The notes under the pieces: model-generated
The model's input: only the letters and a program-made list of their open reading frames with translations
What the model was told of the DNA's origin: nothing
Database searches by the model: none
Translations under genes and position numbers: made by a program
Shown here: positions 48,389 through 57,200 of the stretch, one piece after another
Layout of the letters: each line of letters opens with the position of its first letter
Numbering within the stretch: the stretch's first letter is position 1
Source: Phallusia mammillata
Taxonomy: Eukaryota; Chordata; Ascidiacea; Phlebobranchia; Ascidiidae
DNA length: 64,000 nucleotides
Reading direction: 5' to 3'
Assembly (NCBI GenBank): GCA_003260075.1
Contig: QLIY01000686.1
Coordinates: 8,861-72,860 of the forward strand

Positions 48389-48636
48389 CTGCAGACTGGC
48401 CCGTACTTCACCTAATGTTTGAAATATTTCTAATTATAATCTAACAAAAAAAATTGTTTTTACACAATTTCTTAGTTTTTATCTAATTTCCAACTTCACT
48501 ATAAATGCTAGTTTGTCTCACGCCAACGATAACACATAAACATTCTTAGTTCACCTGTGTTTTTGCTTGGGCTTGGCACAGGTTGTATTGATTCGATAAA
48601 GGTTGACAAGTTCGAAGATTGGTTGAAATCTTCCAT
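35490..48636 (-). CDS. GTF3C3: General transcription factor 3C polypeptide 3 (TFIIIC102 subunit)
   Basis: TPR-repeat subunit of TFIIIC, the B-box-binding complex that recruits TFIIIB for RNA polymerase III in the nucleus. Exons from the 5-prime end: 48636-48555, 47802-47625, 47377-47286, 46978-46676, 45993-45893, 45352-45235, 44762-44571, 43798-43639, 43186-43039, 42868-42799, 42540-42391, 42012-41741, 41309-41209, 40363-40282, two uncertain small exons around 40010-39960 and 39890-39740, then 38579-38401, 37794-37680, 37108-37007, 36338-36210, 35768-35490. All phases agree outside the uncertain part. Matches to animal GTF3C3 include LPRELRGLMGEAN (exon 6), the TPR blocks APYAAEPFETLAMIYEERG and ALAILDLLVASPHYG, AYNYIR, QLWNLFNQIT, HHRFCMRLV and the C-terminal LHQLGLEHFAIHYYERAL. 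Total is about 1000 aa against 886 in human; the extra length is a poorly conserved acidic N-terminus. Confidence 0.93.
36015..36110. repeat. Inverted-repeat element with 13 bp perfect ends
   Basis: aaggcgttatacc (36015-36027) is the exact complement of ggtataacgcctt (36098-36110). Its left half, reversed (ctgattcggtataacgcc), recurs diverged at 45500-45532 and 45716-45745. This suggests a small MITE family. It lies in the last intron of GTF3C3. Confidence 0.5.
36740..36852 (-). pseudogene. Misplaced duplicate of the GTF3C3 3-prime end
   Basis: After C-run 36740-36752, the block 36753-36851 repeats 35465-35562: the last 23 codons of GTF3C3 plus downstream sequence, with a few substitutions. 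It ends at a single N (36852). It lies inside a GTF3C3 intron, so it is best explained as an unmerged allele of the terminal exon and not as a real exon copy. Confidence 0.8.
38261..38335. repeat. 35 bp near-perfect palindrome (hairpin)
   Basis: Arms 38261-38295 and 38301-38335 are complementary with two mismatches in 35 and a 5 nt loop (acaaa). Either a tiny foldback element or a recombination/replication-sensitive hairpin. It lies in a GTF3C3 intron. Confidence 0.75.
38646..38740. repeat. Unmerged duplicate around G-run 38693-38702
   Basis: The sequence ctctgtaccaagcatcgctg recurs just right of the run. This is the first placeholder that reads G instead of C. Confidence 0.75.
38939..39626. 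repeat. Unmerged duplicate around G-run 39269-39279
   Basis: Blocks 38939-39268 and 39280-39626 are allelic copies with substitutions and small indels (for example an extra 14 bp atgttgcttcgaag in the right one). Both end in the CATTGG/CAGTGG hAT-type terminus. Confidence 0.8.
39586..39670. mobile_element. hAT-type MITE collapsed across G-run 39627-39637
   Basis: The left terminus CAGTGGTTCTCAAACTCGG and right terminus AGTTTGAGAACCACTG are perfect complements over the outer 15 bases. The interior is replaced by the G placeholder. Similar left ends occur at 39223 and 40542. Confidence 0.65.
39888..39898. other. G-run inside a GTF3C3 exon region
   Basis: There is no flanking duplicate. It falls at the 5-prime edge of the exon encoding SENDKVPQHTDC...EEWLKMFEA and explains why the exon boundary here cannot be set. 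Confidence 0.65.
40408..40760. repeat. Unmerged duplicate around G-run 40610-40621
   Basis: Sequence 40417-40540 (tgtaatgttggtaaagtt ...) recurs at 40630-40745. The left copy continues into a hAT-type end (aagtggttctcaaacttttt, 40541) that the right copy lacks: a second case where only one haplotype appears to carry a transposon end. Confidence 0.65.
40752..41160. repeat. Unmerged duplicate around G-run 40956-40970
   Basis: Block 40753-40955 recurs at 40971-41160 with a 12 bp indel (aatagtcaagac versus aagac). It lies in a GTF3C3 intron. Confidence 0.8.
41325..41500. repeat. Unmerged duplicate around G-run 41405-41414
   Basis: Sequence tagtcagtgaaagttgaaac...tttcagatgaaatca recurs immediately right of the run with two substitutions. 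Confidence 0.8.
43905..44262. repeat. Unmerged duplicate with G-runs 43929-43938 and 44066-44075
   Basis: Block 43939-44065 recurs at 44149-44262, and 43907-43928 recurs around 44076-44148. Two placeholders isolate one haplotype fragment in the intron between GTF3C3 exons 7 and 8. Confidence 0.75.
45338..45745. repeat. Unmerged duplicate around G-run 45532-45541
   Basis: Block 45338-45531 recurs at 45542-45742. It includes the acceptor and first bases of GTF3C3 exon 6 (tttgttgatttgccctaaat), so a false second acceptor is present. Confidence 0.8.
46085..46184 (+). mobile_element. MITE family member ending at G-run 46174-46184
   Basis: It reads ctcctgatggagacgacctg, cataggacgttgaaacatca, ataaaaatacatttgcccgg and aagagctctataaacttgac. 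This is the opposite orientation to the copies at 25692 and 31999. The missing end (atgcctggcagcaataactt) appears at 46611 after another G-run. Confidence 0.6.
46185..46610 (-). pseudogene. Unmerged second copies of GTF3C3 exon 4 and exon 5 segments
   Basis: 46340-46412 repeats most of exon 5 (45893-45993) and is cut by G-run 46413-46423. 46424-46600 repeats the 5-prime part of exon 4 and its upstream intron (46904-47080), and is followed by G-run 46601-46610. Both differ from the main copy by a few synonymous-looking substitutions. They are allele fragments, not extra exons. Confidence 0.75.
48351..48387. other. 37-nt G-run, probable sized gap
   Basis: A pure G tract in GTF3C3 intron 1 with no recognised flanking duplicate. 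Confidence 0.7.
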
Positions 48637-49030
48637 ATTGCTAAATCAGTTGAGTTTAATATACGCTAATATGTAACTGAATTACCTTAAAATAAGCCGA
48701 ACGGCCGTAAAATAACGAAGGCAAGCCCTTACAGCCCTAACTGAAATAAACAAACACGATTTTCCACCTTCCCGCACTGATTAGTCAGGGGAAACACCGC
48801 CACACAAAAATGCGACCAGTAAAGCAATTTAGATTCTCAGGATTTACAAAAATTCAACCCAAAGATTGTTTTGAGATTTTTTATATGGCCACCATAAATT
48901 TTATCTTAATAAACATTTTTCAATAAAACTTTTGTTATAAACTTGGATATTACCTTTATGTTGACCAACACGTTACAGCAAAAAAGTTCACAGAGTTTGA
49001 AAACAAATCGTGCAGAAAAAATGTTTAACA
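48637..49030. promoter_or_regulatory. Bidirectional GTF3C3 / MRPS35 promoter interval
   Basis: The start codons of the divergent GTF3C3 (minus, 48636) and MRPS35 (plus, 49031) are only 394 bp apart, so both promoters and 5-prime UTRs must lie here. The GTF3C3 side is locally richer in CG dinucleotides (gaacggccgtaaaataacg, cccgcactg). I see no TATA box that I would trust for either side. Confidence 0.6.
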
Positions 49031-51837
49031 ATGTATAGCTGTATAAAAATGTTGCACATCGGGAAGATTTATAAGCGTGCATCAACACTGCAAAGTTATG
49101 AAGCACTTATTAAGTTTTCCACAAGTAAGTGGCACAAAAATTTGTTTTGAGAGTTTTTAAAACGTGCTGTAAGTGACATGATATTCTTAAGACATCCAAA
49201 ATTATACTAGATATAAGTTTATAACTTAAAGATTTACATATGTCAGTTTTTGAAATGTGAATTTAAAATATCTATTAGAATAACAAGTATAACAGACTAC
49301 AAATGATACTAATATTCTGTATTTTTGAACTGTAGAACCAGATGTTCAAGAAGCTGATACAGTTGCAAATCCTGATGTTGAACCTATTCCTGTTGGTAAA
49401 CTTCCAAAACCATATTTGAAAAGCAACTTACTTACGAGAAGAAACCTCAGATTTGATAAAAACCAAGATGAGTTTTTCCAGCATCAGTCGTTTTTGCCGC
49501 ATGAAGGAAAAGATTGGACAGCTGTTTGGCCAGCTCCAGCTCCTTTTAAACCATATGAAGTCCCATTGCCAATTCAGTATGTATTGATAGCAGTTTTTGC
49601 CCAAAATTTATTAATTAAGCATGACTTTTCGTCATTTGTGCAATGCCTTTTACATTGTCTTTGTTTTTAGCATGGGAGTAAAAGCAAAAAAGTGTGTAAA
49701 ACCTGACAAGTTTTCATCCCTGGAACTTCTAAAAGTCCAGAACTTTTTGCACCTCACTCCTCCTGCTGTGGAACAACATTGCAAAGTTTTAAAGCGTGAG
49801 GCACACAACATATTTATATTTTATTTAAATGTTTTCTCTCTTTTCAATGCATTGCATATGCTTTCAATGCAGAATTTTGCACAAAATTTCCTGATGATTT
49901 AGACAGTGACATAGCATGTGAAATGGAATTTCCAGTCACCAAACATACTGTGGATTACGTTGGGGCTTCAAACTCGCCCAGAAATTCCAAAGCAAGAAAT
50001 GTAACTAAACAGGTGGGTGAGAACATGCCTATACACATAAGTGTGGTGCTTATTCACTTTGCCAATTTACACGGGAATTTACAAATTTACACAAGGTTTA
50101 ACACAAAGTCTAATTGTTATGGAAACTATCTAGAAAGTTGTTTTCGTATTCCAAGTGAAACACCTCTTTCTTGCCCTTCTATAGTTTAATATCTCAGGGT
50201 GAATGTTATGCTGCATCCTGTATGTTTTATTCGAAGTGTATGCTGTATTTAAAGCAGTAAAAACAAACAACCACTAGTTTACAACTCAATGCTGACAATT
50301 TGAATAACCAATACTAATGTCTATATCATGAAACGGTGCATTGATTTGTTTGAAGCAGTAAAGATGTTTTTCCTGCAATGATTTATTAATACTACTTTTA
50401 ATTTTAGGATCCATAAACTCAAACTTGTGCTGGACAAACATGACTGTAACTTACACAACTGGTTAATAACTGGTTTTGTCACAGATTCGTCTTGTACATC
50501 TGGGTTTAAACTTACAAGCACGAGAAAAAATTACAAAGCTGCTGGAGTGGAGGTACAATGATGATACTGATGTGGCCACAATACAATCAAAGAGGTGTCT
50601 AGTCCGAAAACAAAACAGTGACTTTCTGGATTATGTCTTTACTGCACTTTACTTTGAATCATGGGTAAGCTGCCTGTGTTTGTTCAAGTTGGTGCAGTTT
50701 TGACAAATTGCAGTTGGTAGACTTACTAGTTTTGCACGGCTTGTGCTTTAACTATAGCATATATGTAATCAACCTCATTTAAAAAGAAGTATTACAGGTT
50801 GTCATTCCAAAATACTCTTTATTGTATTTATTGTAATTTGGTCATTTCATGGGCTGTGTACTGTCTTGTCAGTGATTAATGAGCATAATGTACCAGAAGT
50901 TTTATGCAAAAGTTACATTATGTGTATAAACGAGTATTGGGGGGGGGGGTCGTGGGTAAGCTGCCTGTGTTTGTTTGAGTTGGTGCAGTTTTGACAAATT
51001 GCAGTTGGCAGACTAACTAGTTTTGCATGGCTTGTGCTTTAACTATAGCATATATATATATAATCATCCTCATTTAAAAAGAAATAATGCAGGTTGCCAT
51101 TCTATATTCCTGTATTTTTTGCACTTTGGTCATTTCATGGGCTGTGTACTGTCTTGTCAGTGTTTAATTAGCTTAATATACCAGAAGTTTTATGCAAAAG
51201 TTACATTATGTGTATAAACGAGTATTGCTCTTCCAGCAGTTTTTATTTTTATTGTTTTGTGGCAATTGTTGCTTTATAAAAAAAATTGAAGGTAATGAAG
51301 GTGTCTTATATGGAACGTCGAAACACCAGTTATTTATAATATAAACTGCTGGAGGAGTACCACTTGTCCATACATTATCTCTGGCAGTATTTAGCCTATT
51401 TGAGCTTTGTTTGTTGCTTTACCTTTTTTGAAACTATTTGGTTGTAAAACTGTTCTTTTGAGTAGAAAGTGGAGGAGTGGGAGAAACCTGAGAACGCATG
51501 TGATGATGATTTCTATGTGTGGGAGAACAGTGAATCATACAAGAACCTCCGAAAAATTGTTGAAAGACGGGCTGATGTAAGTAAAGAAACAATGTTAAGT
51601 GACATTGCTGAGGTTCGAGACTACAGAAGTGCGGTGGTGGATGTGAAACAAGATCTTATCCGAGCAAAACGACTTGAGAAACAGAGGTTGAAACAAAAAG
51701 CAATTGAACAGCAGAAACAAGGCAATGTCCTAATCGCCAAATCTTCACCACAACGAATGGAAATCATTGACAGTTATAAGGAATCAGTTTTGAATTTACT
51801 AAACTTACAAAAAGTGGGTGATGCGAAGCATTGTTAG
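49031..51837 (+). CDS. MRPS35: Mitochondrial small-subunit ribosomal protein mS35
   Basis: Six exons in phase (383 aa): 49031-49124, 49336-49576, 49671-49795, 49873-50012, 50485-50664, 51466-51837. The product is a component of the mitoribosomal 28S subunit. The N-terminus (MYSCIKMLHIGKIYKRAST) is rich in Arg/Lys and hydrophobic residues with no acidic residue, as expected for a matrix-targeting presequence. Family matches run through the whole protein: DWTAVWPAPAPFKPYEVPLP, LELLKVQNFLHLTPPAV, FCTKFPDDLDSD, TVDYVGASNSPRN, CLVRKQNSDFLDYVFTALYF and the C-terminal IDSYKESVLNLLN. Human MRPS35 is 323 aa; the extra length is mainly a Lys/Gln-rich stretch near residues 320-350. Intron 5 contains an assembly duplicate but the exons are intact. 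It is divergent from GTF3C3. Confidence 0.93.
50660..51235. repeat. Unmerged duplicate around G-run 50939-50949
   Basis: Block 50658-50938 recurs at 50950-51228 with many small differences. It starts at the last bases of MRPS35 exon 5, so the donor site (tgggtaagc) appears twice. Confidence 0.8.
51290..51365. repeat. Possible diverged member of the cgaaac-box repeat family
   Basis: gaaggtgtcttatatggaac followed by gtcgaaacaccag resembles the internal box of the MITE family. The flanks ataaactgctggaggagt and gctcttccagcagttttta (51230) form an imperfect inverted repeat of about 15 bp. It lies in MRPS35 intron 5. Confidence 0.4.
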
Positions 51838-52562
51838 CATATTTGTTGAATGAATTCATCTTGTTTCGCTGTTTTTTGTGTGAGATATAAGTTGAAAATG
51901 TAGGATTGCAAAAGCAAATTTAAGTAAAATCAGGTAGAATCTTACACATTTAGGCGGCCTTTTGAGTTGGCACAATGTTGTCATGAAGCTGGATTTTTAT
52001 CTAGCCTACCAGCCAGTTACATACTTTTAGGTGAATTGTTGTGGTGCATTTAATTTGATGGTTTGGCTGCAAAAACACAGTCGCGTGTGTACCATTTGAT
52101 TATACGATTAAGTACCTAATTTGTTTTGTTTGGTATCCTACATCACAAACGAAACATTTTTTATGAAAACAATGCTCCAAAACGCTCTACAAAGGTAGTT
52201 TTTTCTAAATTAACAAAGGATTAATTAGCTCAGCATTAATTTAGTTTCATTTAGATGTCTTCCTGTATTGTGCCTGGATAGAAAAGGTGGGTAGGCTGGT
52301 CACGTGTAGTTTACCTAACGTTTGCTGGGTAAGGTGATATTATCCAAAAACGTTCCACTGACAATCACCAAAGGATGATAATCATAACTGGAGATGTTTC
52401 GACCCTGAAAATCCAAAACTTATGTGCAAAGTTTGCCTTATTTTACTCATCGAATTAAGGCTGTCAATATTTAACAATTCTATGTTCGTTTGTGATTGCG
52501 CAAACAAACAATTTCAGCGGGATTTGCAACAATGAACACTTTGTTCCATGCTTCACTTAAAG

Positions 52563-52642
52563 CAGGGGTGGGGAACCTGCGGCCCGCCGGCCCCATGCTG
52601 CCCGCTTGCCTTTTTAATGTGGCCCCCGTTTGTTAAAGTATA

Positions 52643-52680
<38 letters not shown>

Positions 52681-53210
52681 TAGCATAAAAAACAATAAAA
52701 TGTGTTTATGTACAAATATTTTCTAGAAATGACTTCGACATTATTGGTAGTTTATATTCAATATTTTCCTATTCCACATTATGACGCCAAACTTACAAAA
52801 AAAATGCACGCATTCAACCGCTTGCTATAATTGTGACGTAACAGTCACTGGATTGCCTCACCTTGCAGTACCAAATCATTTGCCATGTGTTGTTAGTTTT
52901 ATTGTTGATTTTAGAGCGATTAGCGTGCGATCCTTATACTGTTATTTAAAACATATTCTTGAAAACAAAAACAGATCAGTAATAGAGATAGGGTGTTACA
53001 ACTCTTATTTTTTAGTCAAAATAAGTGATAAACTTGTATGCCCTGTTTGTTGAAAACATGTAGAAAAAATCAAATCTGGAGCGATATATAAAACCGCTTG
53101 GGTGCTTTGGGTATTTTACACGGAATTTGAAAATAAATAAATAAATGGCCCGCCCGAAAATGTTGTGCAATTCATGCGGCCCGCAGTATTAAGTAGGTTC
53201 CCCACCCTTG
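52563..53210. mobile_element. Complete hAT-superfamily MITE with perfect 8 bp TSD
   Basis: The left end CAGGGGTGGGGAACCTGCGG and right end GGTTCCCCACCCTTG are inverted, with gcggcccgc boxes on both sides. It is flanked by acttaaag at 52555-52562 and again at 53211-53218, a perfect 8 bp target-site duplication. G-run 52643-52678 replaces part of the interior. No transposase is encoded, so it is non-autonomous. Confidence 0.88.
52643..52678. other. 36-nt G-run inside the hAT MITE
   Basis: The rightmost placeholder-type run in the window. The flanking element is continuous in order, so only the interior of the MITE is missing. Confidence 0.7.
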
Positions 53211-53311
53211 ACTTAAAGGTAGGTTGATTAAAACACAAAGTTTTTATTAATCGTTTTTATTGCTGCTTGCACTATTTTTTTAGTGCCTGGCGTTAAGTGT
53301 GTGGTTCTACG

Positions 53312-53406
53312 ATGCAAAACATCCTAACTCGATATGAAGACGACTGTTATGAACGTAGAAGGTTGAATATTGTGGACATAATGAACGAAATAAAAGTTCA
53401 AACAAG
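53312..53406 (+). CDS. Orphan exon-like ORF of unknown identity
   Basis: An ATG opens a charged 31-codon stretch (MQNILTRYEDDCYERRRLNI, then VDIMNEIKVQT) that stops exactly at a good donor (caaacaag|gtaaat). It looks more coding-like than random frames nearby, but no downstream acceptor before EXT1 extends it by more than a few codons. It may be the first exon of a tiny gene, or chance. No family is recognised. Confidence 0.3.
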
Positions 53407-54294
53407 GTAAATTATTGTTGAGTTCAAAATTTAGTAGCAATGCACAAATCACCAAATATGTGAAAGCAAAATGTTGGCTACGTTGTGCAATAGTTTTAAA
53501 ATACCGATGTTTAATGAGTGAGGCACATTGATGTTACTAAGCATCTGCTATTAACTGTTTCATCATGCCTAATAATTAAATAAAAGTAAAAGTGCAAAAT
53601 GCTGACATTTGTTTTTATGTCATCGGAGGATACAATAATTTGCTTTAATAGGAGGACATGTCTTCCATAAGATGGACTTAGGTACTAGTTAGGGGTAGTT
53701 GTTACAAAAACGGTTTTTGACAAAATTGGATTGGCCAGCAGTTGTGTTGTTAGCGACCGATTGATGTCGCTACGAGTCGTGCGTTGCCGAACTTTAAACC
53801 CGGCAGCCGAGCCGCTCAGCCGAGGTTCTTTAAATTCAGCTTGTCTGCTGTTCGCCGTGTCGGTGTGTTGAGCCACTCGTCAACAAGGCGCAGAAACAAA
53901 GTGCACCATACCAATACTATAGAAGCGTACTGCGTAGCGTTATAAAGTTGAGTGGTTTAGAACCAAAAAGAGTTTGCTGTACTTAATTCTTTCTCTGTAA
54001 CTTGCAGCTCAGATTAAATACCAGGTAACTATGTCAGACAGTACAACAACCCCAAGTGGAACAAACAGTGTATGCAAAACTTCTATGATATCAGTTCAGC
54101 CAAGTGCTGTGTTTAAATTATTTATTCAATCCAAGTGTTATGATTTGATTATATACTATTTCTGTTTAGTATGAAAATTTTTTAAAGTTTAAGATAGTTA
54201 AAAGTAGTAGAAACTTATTTGTGACTGACTTGCTGTTGGATGGTAAAAGCTGCGAAAAAGCACATGCCTGCTTTCCCAGCGCATACCATCATAG

Positions 54295-57200
54295 ATGAAT
54301 GCAAAGAAAAGATATGGCTTTCTATTAGCTTCCATAATTCTTTTGGCTATTCTTTATAATGGAGTCAAATGGACATTACATGATTTGTCACCGAAATCGG
54401 TTGAAATTGACCGGCGACAAACTGTCCATAACTCAGCTTCACAGGAAAAGAATTCCGTATTGTCCAAGCGCATGTTGCGAAGTTTGTCGTCAGTTGTGGA
54501 GGAATACTATGACACACTGGAAGATGACACCAGTAATAGCCCAAGCGAAAAGCAGGAAACAAGAAAACATGTTTACAAACATCGCAAGTGTCGAATGGAG
54601 ACTTGTTTCGATGCTGAACGTTGCCACAAAAAAGGCTTTAAAATTTATGTCTACCCAGACACCGGTGATAAAATATCACAGAACTATAGAAGCATATTGT
54701 CGGCATTGCGATTATCAATTTACTTCACAAACAATCCAGAACAAGCTTGCTTGTTTGTGGTGCCTTATGACACGTTAGATCGTGACAAAATTTCTCAAAA
54801 TTATGTACATAACATTGGTGCCAAAGTTTCAGCTCTAAAATATTGGAACAATGGGAGAAACCACATTATTTTTACTTTGTTTTCTGGTACCTGGCCAGAT
54901 TATTTGGAGGATGTTGGATTTGACACAGGCGAAGCAATCCTGGCCAAAGCCAGCTTTAGTGACAATTATTACCGACCGGGTTTTGATGTTTCATTGCCCC
55001 TTTTTGGAAAAAATCATTTTTCTATGCATGGGCCAAGTGGTACAATGAAGTCTAATTATTTTCCACCACGCAGGAAATATCTTTTGACCTTCAAAGGAAA
55101 GCGGTGAGCACCATTTTAAAAGTTTTAATTTAATGCACTTCCAATTTGTCTGAGCTAAACTTAACCAAATCTAGTTGCTTTTTATTTTGCTTTAATAAAC
55201 GTATTTTTGAATGTCTTTTGTGTTATTTGTTTCAGCTATACCTATGGAATAGGTTCGAGCACAAGAAATGCACTTTACCACATCCATAATGGCGAAGATA
55301 TTATTATGCTGACAACTTGCAAACATGGCAAACAATGGGAAAGCTTCAGTGATGCCAAATGTGCAGCGGACAATGAAGAATACGACAAGTAAGTTTGGTT
55401 TCATACTTGGTGTTAAAAATATTTACTTTCACTATATTGTGTAATTCTTTCTTATGAGTTGCTCCTTCTGGTAGAGTATGGTGGTTTTAATAATACTACC
55501 ACTGTTGCTCAAGGGTCAGTTTCGTATAAACTATTTATTCACTATAAATATCTGGCTTATGTACACATGTAGGACTTTGGTGGTTCAATATTTATCATTA
55601 CACTATACAGTTCCATACATCACTTTTGGACAGTTTTATATATTGTAGGAACAAGGATCTAACATCTAGTGTTTGGGGTGTTTTGTTTACATTTGGCTGG
55701 TTGAAAAAGAAAAGTTTATCTAATGTTTATATTGACTTTTCTACCTTTGGTTCACAGCTACAGTGATGTGGTTAGGATGATGGAGTATATAGTGATAGGC
55801 TTAATATGCTGAAACAAATGTTTTTGAATGGCCAGTCTTTTACATGACTATCGTATGTTGAGGTGAACTGTTGAGTGTAGGATGCTGGTTTTAATTGGCA
55901 CTGGACAGAAAACGCTTCATCCAACCACAAACAGTGGACATGTAACTTGAGAATGGTGATTGAGTTGCACTGGTTTCCGTCAACTTAGTAACTTAATGTT
56001 TCAATTTACAACAAGCCATTTTTAAAGCTATAATATTGTTGGAGGAAGTTACATGTATGATTTTTATTCTAGCAACAAGATTGTGCTTTAAAACTCTTCT
56101 TTTTATGAAGCTTAGGTTTCAAAATGTTTTTTTTGCTGTCAAAATGGGCCACAACACAAATGATTGACATGAGGAAATTCATAAGGTTATGACTTTTTAA
56201 AGGTTCACATCAACCTACAGTCCTGTGATTTCAGAGGGCAGCTATAGGACTTGTGGGCAGTTTGATGTTAAGTGTTCAATGAGAAACTAAAAACGTCCTA
56301 TTTCCGACAAGCTTTATATTGCGCTGACAAAAGCTGACCCAATGCCCACCATTGTTCTATTGTTTTCTCCATAGCACCGGGCCTTTCTGGCCAACGCAGT
56401 GGATTTACATCAGGCCTCCTTGAGGGGGAGGCCTTAATTGTGAGTGACATCGACTATTGCTTGATGTTGTAAGAAATTGCGAAGTTTTGTTTCACCATAA
56501 CAAGCACCAAAGACCCTGGTACACTTATTTTCGTGCGTTTTTGCTCTAATGCATCGACGTGTCTGCCAAAAATAGAACATGACACTTTGCACTCTAAGTA
56601 GATTGGTGTCACGTTACAACTCAACGAGTTCTTGATTACTCAAGAAAAGTTAAGTTTTAACGTAGCTTGTTTTTTGTTTAAATGGCCGCAAATAACCTAT
56701 CTTTTGGAAACCTAAAAACGTACAAAGATTGGGATAAAAATGATGCCCATATTAGTTACAGTGTATAAGTCGGATGGTAATTGCAAATTCTACATAATTG
56801 GTTGAGTTAATAGTGAAAGTGGATCCATTGACAACTTTCACATTTTGAAGTGAATTTTTGTGGTCGGAGTCCGCGCCTGTTAATCTCACGAAACAGTCGT
56901 CGGGCCGGAAGCGTCTGACCGCCTCGCCAGTCTCGTCGTCGACTTCAATACGTCGCACCTCAAGATCAAAATACTTACCGAGTTAATTTACAAACTTTTT
57001 GGGGGGCGCTATTTGGTGGTTATGTGTGAGTGTGACCAAATCTTCTTAAAATGAATCAGGTGTGTGTAGTAGAGGGTGCTGTACAGTAACTTTTGTTCAA
57101 AAATGTGTTTTAGGGATAAATGTCGGAATAAAGTTGGCTGTGAACGACTCAAGCTAATGGTGCTTCACTAACATGATTTATATTGGCAGGTCCTTCACAA

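Larger units (their letters stand above)
51838..54294. other. Spacer between MRPS35 and EXT1
   Basis: It contains MRPS35 3-prime UTR, a complete hAT MITE (52563-53210), an orphan exon-like ORF at 53312-53406, and probably the EXT1 promoter with a possible non-coding exon (acceptor at about 54006, donor gtaact at 54026). No tRNA or other RNA gene is seen. Confidence 0.55.

Noticed and set aside
52781-53053. A 90-codon frame inside the hAT MITE
   Set aside because: No similarity to a transposase. The element is short and non-autonomous, so the frame is incidental.
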